Source: Bacteroidota bacterium
GTDB taxonomy: Bacteria; Bacteroidota; Bacteroidia; B-17B0; Aurantibacillaceae
Length of the DNA stretch: 6,516 nt
Direction: 5' to 3'
Assembly: GCA_025359355.1 (NCBI GenBank)
Contig: JANYGR010000430.1
Span: forward strand, 1 to 6,516
The number at the start of each line of letters is the position of its first letter. Position 1 is the first letter of the stretch. The translations under genes were made by a program, and so were the position numbers. Positions 1 to 4,607 of the stretch are shown piece by piece. A model generated the notes under the pieces. It worked only from the letters and a program-made list of their open reading frames with translations, was not told the DNA's origin and ran no database searches.

Positions 1-483
1 AGCGAGAAAAAAGCCCTTTCCTTGAAACTAAGCGAGGTAGAAGAAGAGTTTTATAACATCCGTAAACGGCACGCAATTGGGTCGGTAAGTTTGGAGATTT
101 ATGAGGAATTTTCGGCTGAAATGAAGGTTCGAAAAGAGTCCCTTTTGGGTGACCTTGAAAAGCTAAACCAAAAATTATCGAACCCTAAAGAATTGATCCA
201 ATTTACCTGCGGATTAGCCTCAAACCTCGCCCCTGTGTGGGCTTCTGGGGATTATTACCAAAAGCAAATTTTCCAAAATGTGCTGTTTCCTGAAGGGTTG
301 GACTATGATTCAAAAAAAGAGCATTATCGAACCCCGAAAATAAATAGAGTGATTGGCTGTGTCTCCCTATTATCAAAGGGTTTGGGGGATATAAAAAAGC
401 CGGACTTCTCAAATTCGTTTGAAAAGTCCGGCTTAGTACCCAGCGCCGGACTCGAACCGGCACGGTTTCCCACAGGTGTTTGA
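1..483 (+). CDS. Large serine recombinase, C-terminal part (5' end outside window)
   Basis: The reading frame is open from the first base and ends at TGA 481-483, giving 160 residues of a longer protein. Residues about 8-61 are charged and helical, like the coiled-coil segment in the C-terminal half of large serine recombinases. Then come an LFPEGLDYD block (about 96-104) and a YRTPKIN block (about 109-115), which I recognise from the C-terminal end of Bacteroidota recombinase family proteins that integrate or excise mobile elements. The catalytic serine domain and zinc ribbon lie upstream and are not visible, so activity cannot be judged. The last 30 or so residues are not family sequence: they are encoded by a hairpin (397-434) and by the antisense of the tRNA-Leu 3' part, ending with the GLEPARFPTGV tail typical of tRNA read in antisense. 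The segment seems richer in G and C than the housekeeping genes to its right, which fits acquired DNA. A phage or plasmid resolvase-type recombinase is the alternative. Confidence 0.75.
   Translation, partial: SEKKALSLKLSEVEEEFYNIRKRHAIGSVSLEIYEEFSAEMKVRKESLLGDLEKLNQKLSNPKELIQFTCGLASNLAPVWASGDYYQKQIFQNVLFPEGLDYDSKKEHYRTPKINRVIGCVSLLSKGLGDIKKPDFSNSFEKSGLVPSAGLEPARFPTGV
393..434 (-). terminator. Rho-independent terminator of the tRNA-Leu transcript (possible integration site)
   Basis: Arms 397-413 and 418-434 form a 17-bp stem with one mismatch around a four-base loop (414-417). Read on the minus strand the stem is followed by six T residues (398-393), the layout of an intrinsic terminator for the tRNA. 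On the plus strand no T run follows. The stem begins only two bases after the mature tRNA 3' end, which is unusually close. As serine recombinases act on sites with imperfect dyad symmetry, this inverted repeat could also be the remnant attachment site of the element at 1-483; that part is inference. Confidence 0.8.
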
Positions 484-515
484 GACCAGCGCGTCTACCA
501 TTCCGCCAGCTGGGC
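437..515 (-). tRNA. tRNA-Leu (anticodon CAA)
   Basis: The reverse complement folds as a 79-nt class II tRNA. The 7-bp acceptor stem (515-509 with 444-438) closes with a G-U pair. The D arm has GCG/CGC stems, the T arm has a GCCGG/CCGGC stem with loop TTCGAGT, and there is a short variable arm of 11 nt with a UGG/CCG stem. The anticodon loop is CTCAAAC (484-478) with anticodon CAA at 482-480, so it reads UUG. The CCA end is not encoded; the discriminator base is A. The second pair of the anticodon stem is a T-T mismatch (488 and 474), a slight weakness in an otherwise normal molecule. The likely promoter is 635-664 and the terminator follows directly at 434-393. Confidence 0.9.
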
Positions 516-553
516 ATTTAGTTTTTTTTATTGCTTACTCTGCAATTCCCGTT

Positions 554-600
554 GCGTCTATCTCCCGATAACTATCGGGACCTTCAGCTGGGCATTTTAG
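554..600 (-). repeat. Partial second copy of the tRNA-Leu 5' end, interrupted by a palindrome
   Basis: Thirteen bases at 585-597, covering the tRNA 5' acceptor strand and its immediate upstream flank, repeat those at 507-519 in the same orientation. A further seven bases, GCGTCTA at 554-560, repeat 491-497, which is the D-arm portion. In the intact gene these blocks are 9 bp apart; here they are 24 bp apart, with the palindrome 563-580 between them. The simplest reading is a remnant duplicate of the first part of the tRNA gene with an insertion in the D arm. The rest of a tRNA is absent, so it cannot be functional. Chance similarity of the short second block is possible. Confidence 0.5.
563..580. 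repeat. Short palindromic repeat of the TCCCGATA-TATCGGGA type
   Basis: Two perfect 8-bp arms, 563-570 and 573-580, are separated by two bases. From memory, palindromes of this sequence type are scattered between genes in many Bacteroidota genomes, but I cannot count copies here. It lies in the leader between the tRNA promoter and the tRNA gene, inside a partial copy of the tRNA 5' end. Confidence 0.6.
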
Positions 601-606
601 ACAATT

Positions 607-630
607 CCAATCTAAAAATAATTAGATTGG
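607..630. other. Perfect 9-bp inverted repeat near the tRNA promoter
   Basis: Arms 607-615 and 622-630 are exact complements around a six-base A+T loop. No T run follows on either strand, so it is not a standard terminator. It would form the first structure in the predicted leader of the tRNA transcript, just downstream of the minus-strand promoter, and could instead be a binding site for a dimeric regulator. Confidence 0.45.
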
Positions 631-634
631 GGTG

Positions 635-664
635 CAAATGTAATGAGTTTTTTAACTAATCAAA
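635..664 (-). promoter_or_regulatory. Candidate promoter for the tRNA-Leu transcript
   Basis: On the minus strand TTTG (664-661) is followed after 18 bases by TACATTTG (642-635). This fits the Bacteroidota primary sigma factor pattern of TTTG, about 19 bases, then TAnnTTTG. The predicted start near 629 would give a leader of roughly 115 nt before the tRNA, containing the inverted repeat 607-630 and the partial tRNA copy. Confidence 0.65.
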
Positions 665-681
665 AAAACAATCAAAAAATA

Positions 682-711
682 TCTGTAAATCCATCAAAAA
701 CCCTATATTTG
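682..711 (+). promoter_or_regulatory. Candidate promoter for prs
   Basis: TATATTTG at 704-711 matches the Bacteroidota -10 box exactly. TCTG at 682-685 lies 18 bases upstream as a one-mismatch -33 element, the same spacing as in the divergent tRNA promoter. The predicted start near 717 leaves a leader of only about 12 nt before the prs ATG at 729. Confidence 0.65.
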
Positions 712-728
712 CGTCCTTTATACAAAAA

Positions 729-1661
729 ATGGAAACAGACGTTAGATTATTTTCAGGAAGTGCTACTCAAAATTTGTCAGAGCAAATTGCAACAGCTTAT
801 GGGCAAGGTTTGGGAAAAATTTCGCATTATCGCTTTAGCGATGGCGAAATACAAGTGTCTTATGAAGAAAGTATTCGTGGACAAAGCGTGTTTGTTATTC
901 AATCAACCATGCCGCCTGCTGATAATTTAATGGAATTATTATTAATGTTAGATGCGGCTAAACGCGCGTCGGCTCAGGAAGTTGTGGCAGTGTTACCTTA
1001 TTTTGGCTATGCACGTCAAGATAGAAAAGACCAACCTCGTGTAGCTATTGGCGCTAAATTAGTTGCAGATATGTTAGCATTAGCAGGCGCAACCCGTGTG
1101 ATGACTATGGATTTGCATGCCGATCAAATTCAAGGATTTTTTGATATACCAGTTGATCATTTATACGCTTCTTCAATATTTTTGCCATACATACAAAGTT
1201 TAAATTTACCGAACTTAACCATTGCAGCACCTGATATGGGAGGAAGTAAACGAGCAAATGCTTACGCCAAACATTTAAAATCAGAGATTGTTATTTGTTA
1301 TAAGCAACGAACGAAAGCTAATGTAGTTGACCACATGACTGCTATTGGAGAAATTGAAGGAAGAAACGTTGTGTTAGTAGACGATTTAGTAGATACAGGT
1401 GGCACCCTTTGTAAAGCTGCTGATATGATGATGGAACGCGGCGCATTAAGCGTGAGAGCAGTATGTACACATGCTGTCCTTTCTGGTAAAGCATATGAAA
1501 ATATTGAAAATTCTAAATTAACAGAATTAATAGTAACCGATACAATACCATTGAAAAAACAAAGCGCAAAAATTAAAGTTATTTCGGTAGCTGATTTATT
1601 TGCTAAAGTAATTCATAGCGTGCAAAATCACGAAAGTATCAGTAGTAATTTTATCATGTAA
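729..1661 (+). CDS. prs: Ribose-phosphate pyrophosphokinase (PRPP synthetase)
   Basis: This cytoplasmic enzyme (EC 2.7.6.1) transfers pyrophosphate from ATP to ribose 5-phosphate to make PRPP, the precursor of purines, pyrimidines, NAD, histidine and tryptophan. The 310-residue length is normal. Visible signatures are FSDGE (36-40) and N66 near the start of the nucleotide region, YARQDRKDQPR (94-104), MDLHADQIQGFF (127-138) with the conserved H130, the catalytic-loop residues K192 and R194, and the PRPP-binding loop VVLVDDLVDTGGT (214-226). The ATG at 729 follows an A-rich stretch and a fitting promoter, and the protein begins at the usual place before RLFSGSA. It is followed after 79 bp by rplY with no clear promoter or terminator between, so the two are probably co-transcribed. 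No defect is visible. Confidence 0.97.
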   Translation: METDVRLFSGSATQNLSEQIATAYGQGLGKISHYRFSDGEIQVSYEESIRGQSVFVIQSTMPPADNLMELLLMLDAAKRASAQEVVAVLPYFGYARQDRKDQPRVAIGAKLVADMLALAGATRVMTMDLHADQIQGFFDIPVDHLYASSIFLPYIQSLNLPNLTIAAPDMGGSKRANAYAKHLKSEIVICYKQRTKANVVDHMTAIGEIEGRNVVLVDDLVDTGGTLCKAADMMMERGALSVRAVCTHAVLSGKAYENIENSKLTELIVTDTIPLKKQSAKIKVISVADLFAKVIHSVQNHESISSNFIM

Positions 1662-1740
1662 TTAAACTCGCATAACTATATAAAAAATCGATGCTATAAA
1701 ATGAAGCGAGCATTTTAAAAACATCACAAAAATAAATAAT

Positions 1741-2322
1741 ATGAAATCAGTAACATTGAGCGGTTCGCTTAGAGCGAACGTAGGAAAAGTAGATGCAAAA
1801 GCAGTAAGAGCACAAGGTTTAGTTCCTTGCGTTATTTATGGTGGTAAAGAACAAATTCATTTTCAAGCAGACGAACGTGCTTTTAAACCAGTTATTTTTA
1901 CACCAAATGCACACATCGTAGAAATTAATTTAGATGGTAAAGTTTATAAAACTGTATTGCAAGATGCACAATATCATAAAATTAATGATAAATTAATTCA
2001 CGCAGATTTTTTAGAAATTCAAGAAGGAAAACCTGTAACAGCTAACATTCCAGTAGTTTTAACTGGCCAATCAGAAGGCGTTAAAAAAGGTGGTAAATTA
2101 GTATTAAAATTACGTAAGCTAAAAGCTCGTGGTATTGCTGCTGAAATGCCTGATTCTATTGAAATTTCTATTTCTAAATTAGACATTGGTGGTTCTATTG
2201 CTGTTGGTGATATCGACATCAAAGGAGTAACTTTATTAAATGCTAAAAACGTATCGGTAGTTGCAGTTCAAACAACTCGTGCGGTTGCAGCTGAAACTCC
2301 AGGAGCACCTGCCAAAAAATAA
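1741..2322 (+). CDS. rplY: 50S ribosomal protein bL25, long (TL5/CTC) form
   Basis: bL25 binds 5S rRNA in the large ribosomal subunit. The 193 residues match the two-domain CTC/TL5 form. The N-terminal 5S-binding domain (about 1-93) contains GLVPCVIYGG (26-35) and QYHKINDKLIHADFLEI (77-93). A C-terminal beta domain (about 97-177) contains PVVLTGQSEGVKKGGKL (104-120). The tail after about 178 is rich in Ala and Pro and ends in two lysines, as is common in this family. The ATG at 1741 is preceded by an A-rich leader without a clear Shine-Dalgarno site. It is the last gene before the terminator at 2341. In many Bacteroidota the prs-rplY pair is followed by the peptidyl-tRNA hydrolase gene pth (from memory); that gene is not here. 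Confidence 0.96.
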   Translation: MKSVTLSGSLRANVGKVDAKAVRAQGLVPCVIYGGKEQIHFQADERAFKPVIFTPNAHIVEINLDGKVYKTVLQDAQYHKINDKLIHADFLEIQEGKPVTANIPVVLTGQSEGVKKGGKLVLKLRKLKARGIAAEMPDSIEISISKLDIGGSIAVGDIDIKGVTLLNAKNVSVVAVQTTRAVAAETPGAPAKK

Positions 2323-2340
2323 TTTCAATTTAAATTATTT

Positions 2341-2378
2341 AAAAAATCCTCTTTCGTTTTTCGAGAGAGGATTTTTTT
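2341..2378 (+). terminator. Bidirectional Rho-independent terminator after rplY
   Basis: TCCTCTTTCG (2347-2356) pairs with CGAGAGAGGA (2362-2371) with one G-U pair and a five-T loop. A run of seven T follows (2372-2378), and six A precede the stem (2341-2346), so it can end transcription from either side. It closes the prs-rplY unit and could also stop minus-strand transcripts coming from the gene at 2700-3545. Confidence 0.9.
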
Positions 2379-2699
2379 ATGGACTAAAATATATTTAGAG
2401 CTCACTCAATCCATTGAAATAGCAATAGAATTATTACTATCAGAGAATTTAAATTAAATTTAACGCACCATCATTCGATAGCATTGATAAAAACATATGC
2501 ATTATAATATTATATACATTTATCATACATTGGTAAGGGTGCAGTTGGTTTTGGCGAAAGAGAGCGAAATCTTAATTTTTCCGGCGGAGCTGAAGCGTGG
2601 ACTGTGTGAGGAAAAATGGATTTGGTCTTTCGCCTTGACTTTTGTTTCTTTTGGTTAAGCAAAAGAAAAAGAAAAATTGACTTTTTGAGGGAACTCTAT
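2379..2699. other. Intergenic region without a gene
   Basis: I find no convincing coding sequence, RNA gene or promoter in 2379-2523, which is very A+T-rich with scattered short A+T palindromes. The rest is occupied by copy 1 of the interspersed repeat (2524-2682). The UbiA-like gene ends 17 bases further on. Confidence 0.6.
2524..2682 (+). repeat. Structured interspersed repeat, copy 1
   Basis: This 159-bp stretch recurs in the same orientation at 3576-3737. The first 36 bases (2524-2559) match copy 2 at 33 positions, and 42 bases at 2628-2669 are identical to 3681-3722; the centre has diverged. The copy folds on itself: GGCGAAAGA (2553-2561) pairs with 2626-2634, AAATC (2567-2571) with GATTT (2619-2623), and ATTTTTCC (2575-2582) with 2610-2617. 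A separate 3' hairpin has 9-bp arms 2645-2653 and 2660-2668. No protein reading is plausible. It resembles a REP- or MITE-like element; the family is not identified. Confidence 0.75.
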
Positions 2700-3545
2700 T
2701 TACATGCGGTATAAAAAAAACGATAAAGCTTGAACAATCATTAATCCATCAATCCATAAATAATAATAAAACGAATGCTTTTTTTCATTGGTTAAAATAA
2801 TGCTTCCTATGGTAATAGCACCTGTGATGCCAGTCATCAGCAATACTGGTAAAGTAGGATGATTAAAAAACCAGAAACATAAAAAATAAATGAGCATCAA
2901 TGCAATGCATATAGACTTGATAGTTTTAATTCCAAACGCATTAGCATAAGTGTTTATGCCATTTAAAAAATCTTCTTCCGCATCTTTCACATCAAATAAA
3001 ATACATAAGGTTGTGATAAAACAAAATTGCGAAACCAAAAACCAAATACTATTTTCAGTCAATAAATTATTTTCAATAAGAGGCACCAATCCGCAACTAA
3101 TAACCCATATCAATGAAATTAAAATGGGTTTGATGTAACCATATTTTCTGAAATTAAAAGGTGGTAAATAATAAAGTGTAGATACGAGTTCGGCACCAAC
3201 CATAATGCCAATAGACAAATAGCTGAGGTTATTGCATAAAAATAAAACAACAATTAAACAAAGGCCTACGCTTATCATAAGTGTTTTTCGGTGTTTGGCT
3301 AACCATTGAGAGCGTTCGGTAAATTGATTGGCGGGCTTAAGCATATAACCTCGTTGCACATTATACTGCAAGTAGGTTGATAATAAAACAAATAATAAAT
3401 ACGAATTATTTTTAAAATCAAATGGAATAGAAAAAACAAGATAGCTTGTAAAGACCTGTGCTAATGAGCAGATAGCAACAAATACATTAGCATACACTAA
3501 CGTTTTAGCGATAGGTGATGATAAAAATTTAGAGCTCTTCAACAT
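2700..3545 (-). CDS. UbiA-family-like integral membrane protein, probable prenyltransferase homologue
   Basis: The 281 residues contain eight or nine hydrophobic segments (roughly 17-40, 47-66, 88-104, 108-126, 138-156, 166-184, 210-226, 232-251, 262-278), the size and topology of UbiA intramembrane prenyltransferases. The second Asp-rich motif is clear: DVKDAEED (185-192, with D185, D188 and D192), followed by NGINTYANAFGIK, which resembles the NGIxTxxxxFG stretch of the family. The first motif, normally NDxxDxxxD, is replaced by YNVQR (61-65), so one of the two Mg-diphosphate sites is largely missing. I believe other Bacteroidota homologues share a YNxxR form, but that is memory. The substrate is unknown and catalysis is uncertain. 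The gene reads in the same direction as the TatD gene, but copy 2 of the repeat separates them, and copy 1 lies just past its stop. The ATG at 3545 has no recognisable -10 box upstream. Confidence 0.75.
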   Translation of the reverse strand: MLKSSKFLSSPIAKTLVYANVFVAICSLAQVFTSYLVFSIPFDFKNNSYLLFVLLSTYLQYNVQRGYMLKPANQFTERSQWLAKHRKTLMISVGLCLIVVLFLCNNLSYLSIGIMVGAELVSTLYYLPPFNFRKYGYIKPILISLIWVISCGLVPLIENNLLTENSIWFLVSQFCFITTLCILFDVKDAEEDFLNGINTYANAFGIKTIKSICIALMLIYFLCFWFFNHPTLPVLLMTGITGAITIGSIILTNEKKHSFYYYLWIDGLMIVQALSFFLYRM

Positions 3546-3575
3546 TTTGTGAAATTGAGTTATTATAAATTAACA

Positions 3576-3737
3576 CATACATTAGTAAGGGTGCGGTTGG
3601 CTTTGGCGAAAAGGAGCGATATACCTTTTTTCTGGTGGCATTGCGAAGGCTCTTTGAACGAATAAAAAATGGATATGGCTTTTCGCCTTGACTTTTGTTT
3701 CTTTTGGTTAAGCAAAAGAAAATAAAAAAAATCAACT
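3576..3737 (+). repeat. Structured interspersed repeat, copy 2
   Basis: This 162-bp copy has the same end blocks and orientation as 2524-2682, and the two starts are 1,052 bp apart. Its outer stem is GGCGAAAAG (3605-3613) with 3679-3687. Inside, ATAT pairs with ATAT, CC with GG, and a T run with an A run, in the places where copy 1 uses other bases. The left internal loop GAGCG and the right-hand GG are kept. The 3' hairpin has arms 3698-3706 and 3713-3721. It fills most of the gap between the UbiA-like gene and the TatD gene. Confidence 0.75.
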
Positions 3738-3769
3738 GTTTTTTTAAAGAATAAAATTTAGATATAGAA

Positions 3770-4537
3770 TTAGATGTTTGCAAAAATAGCTTCAGCGTTT
3801 TTGGTGGTTATAAATTCAACGTCTTGTACGGATATATGTTTTAGTTCAGCAATTTTTTTGGCAATTAACGGAAGGTAAGAACTTTCGTTTCGTTTGCCAC
3901 GATGAGGATTTGGTGCTAAATACGGAGCATCTGTTTCTAAAACAAGATCATCAATATGTAATTGTTCTACTACTTTATCTAAACCCGAATTTTTAAAAGT
4001 AACCACGCCGCCGATTCCTAATTTAAAATTTCCAAAAGCTAAAATACGTTGCGCTTGATCAATAGTTCCACTAAAGCAATGAAATATGCCTTTTGGAAGC
4101 TTTGGATAAGATTGTAATATTTCAAAAATCTCATCAAAGGCATTTCTACAATGAATTACAATGGTATAATTAAATTCCAATGCCCAATCTATTTGTTGTT
4201 TAAATGCAAATTCTTGTTCTTTCACAAATGTTTTATCCCAGTACAAATCCATTCCAATTTCGCCAATAGCAACAAAACGTCTTTTATCTAACCATGATTT
4301 AACCGTTGCTAATTCATCTTTATAATTTTCTTTTACCGAGCAGGGATGAAGCCCCATCATTGGAAAACAATTATTTGGAAATTGACGTTCAAGCGCTAAC
4401 ATCCCATCAATACTGCTACTATCAACGTTTGGTAAATATAATTTTTCTATACCCAAATTAATGGCGTTTGTGATGCAATCAGTTCGGTCGGCATTAAATT
4501 CTTCGGCGTATAAGTGTGTATGCGTATCTATTAACAT
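3770..4537 (-). CDS. TatD-family metal-dependent hydrolase (putative DNase)
   Basis: TatD proteins are cytoplasmic TIM-barrel metalloenzymes; some members have been shown to be nucleases (3'-5' exonuclease on DNA or RNA). The 255 residues match the usual length. The metal ligands are all present: DTHTH (4-8, with H6 and H8), E93 in GEIGMD (92-97), H129 in VIHCR (127-131), H153 in FHCFSG (152-157) and D203 in ETDAPYL (201-207). GLHPC (62-66) and the family's NPHRGKRNE block (210-218) are also there. The ATG at 4537 puts the first metal motif at residue 4, as expected. The gene is divergent from the glycosyltransferase gene and leads toward the UbiA-like gene 224 bp downstream. The exact substrate in this organism cannot be read from sequence. 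Confidence 0.94.
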   Translation of the reverse strand: MLIDTHTHLYAEEFNADRTDCITNAINLGIEKLYLPNVDSSSIDGMLALERQFPNNCFPMMGLHPCSVKENYKDELATVKSWLDKRRFVAIGEIGMDLYWDKTFVKEQEFAFKQQIDWALEFNYTIVIHCRNAFDEIFEILQSYPKLPKGIFHCFSGTIDQAQRILAFGNFKLGIGGVVTFKNSGLDKVVEQLHIDDLVLETDAPYLAPNPHRGKRNESSYLPLIAKKIAELKHISVQDVEFITTKNAEAIFANI

Positions 4538-4550
4538 GAATTAATTTTCT

Positions 4551-4558
4551 TATTTTTG
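4551..4558 (+). promoter_or_regulatory. Candidate -10 box for the glycosyltransferase gene
   Basis: TATTTTTG fits TAnnTTTG and lies 49 bases before the GTG start at 4608. No good TTTG element is seen at the expected distance upstream, so the call rests on the -10 alone. Confidence 0.35.
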
Positions 4559-4561
4559 ATG

Positions 4562-4569
4562 TAAATTTA
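4562..4569 (-). promoter_or_regulatory. Weak candidate -10 box for the TatD gene
   Basis: TAAATTTA is a one-mismatch version of TAnnTTTG and is a perfect palindrome, so it reads the same on both strands. On the minus strand it would give a leader of about 20 nt before the ATG at 4537. A TTG lies 23 bases upstream (4595-4593), at the far end of the tolerated spacing. Confidence 0.3.
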
Positions 4570-4607
4570 CGCATCTTTAGTCAACTAAAACACAACCAAA
4601 TCATCAA

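Noticed and set aside
203..517. Open frame of 104 codons on the minus strand starting MPSWRNGRRAGLKH
   Set aside because: It starts in the tRNA-Leu and crosses the terminator; the peptide is the usual product of reading a tRNA as protein, and it lies antisense to the recombinase frame.
643..930. Open frame of 95 codons on the plus strand
   Set aside because: It overlaps the prs promoter and the first part of prs in another frame and shows no family features.
1667..1713. Possible ribosomal-protein leader or attenuator between prs and rplY
   Set aside because: Only two short alternative 5-bp pairings are possible (1667-1671 with 1706-1710, or 1691-1695 with 1709-1713), with large loops and no strong T run; too weak to annotate.
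2019..2222. Open frame of 67 codons antisense to rplY
   Set aside because: It is fully inside a well recognised ribosomal protein gene, with no signal of its own.
2950..3138. Open frame of 62 codons antisense to the UbiA-like gene
   Set aside because: It is a shadow of the membrane protein gene, with no promoter or start context.
2524..3737. CRISPR array
   Set aside because: There are only two repeat copies about 1 kb apart, with a gene between them, internal folding and no spacer periodicity.
2524..3737. Composite transposon carrying the UbiA-like gene
   Set aside because: The bracketing repeats encode no transposase, have no terminal inverted repeats that I can see, and show no obvious target-site duplication.
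3529..3783. Open frame of 84 codons on the minus strand
   Set aside because: It consists mainly of repeat copy 2 and the ends of the two neighbouring genes; copy 1 does not conserve the frame.
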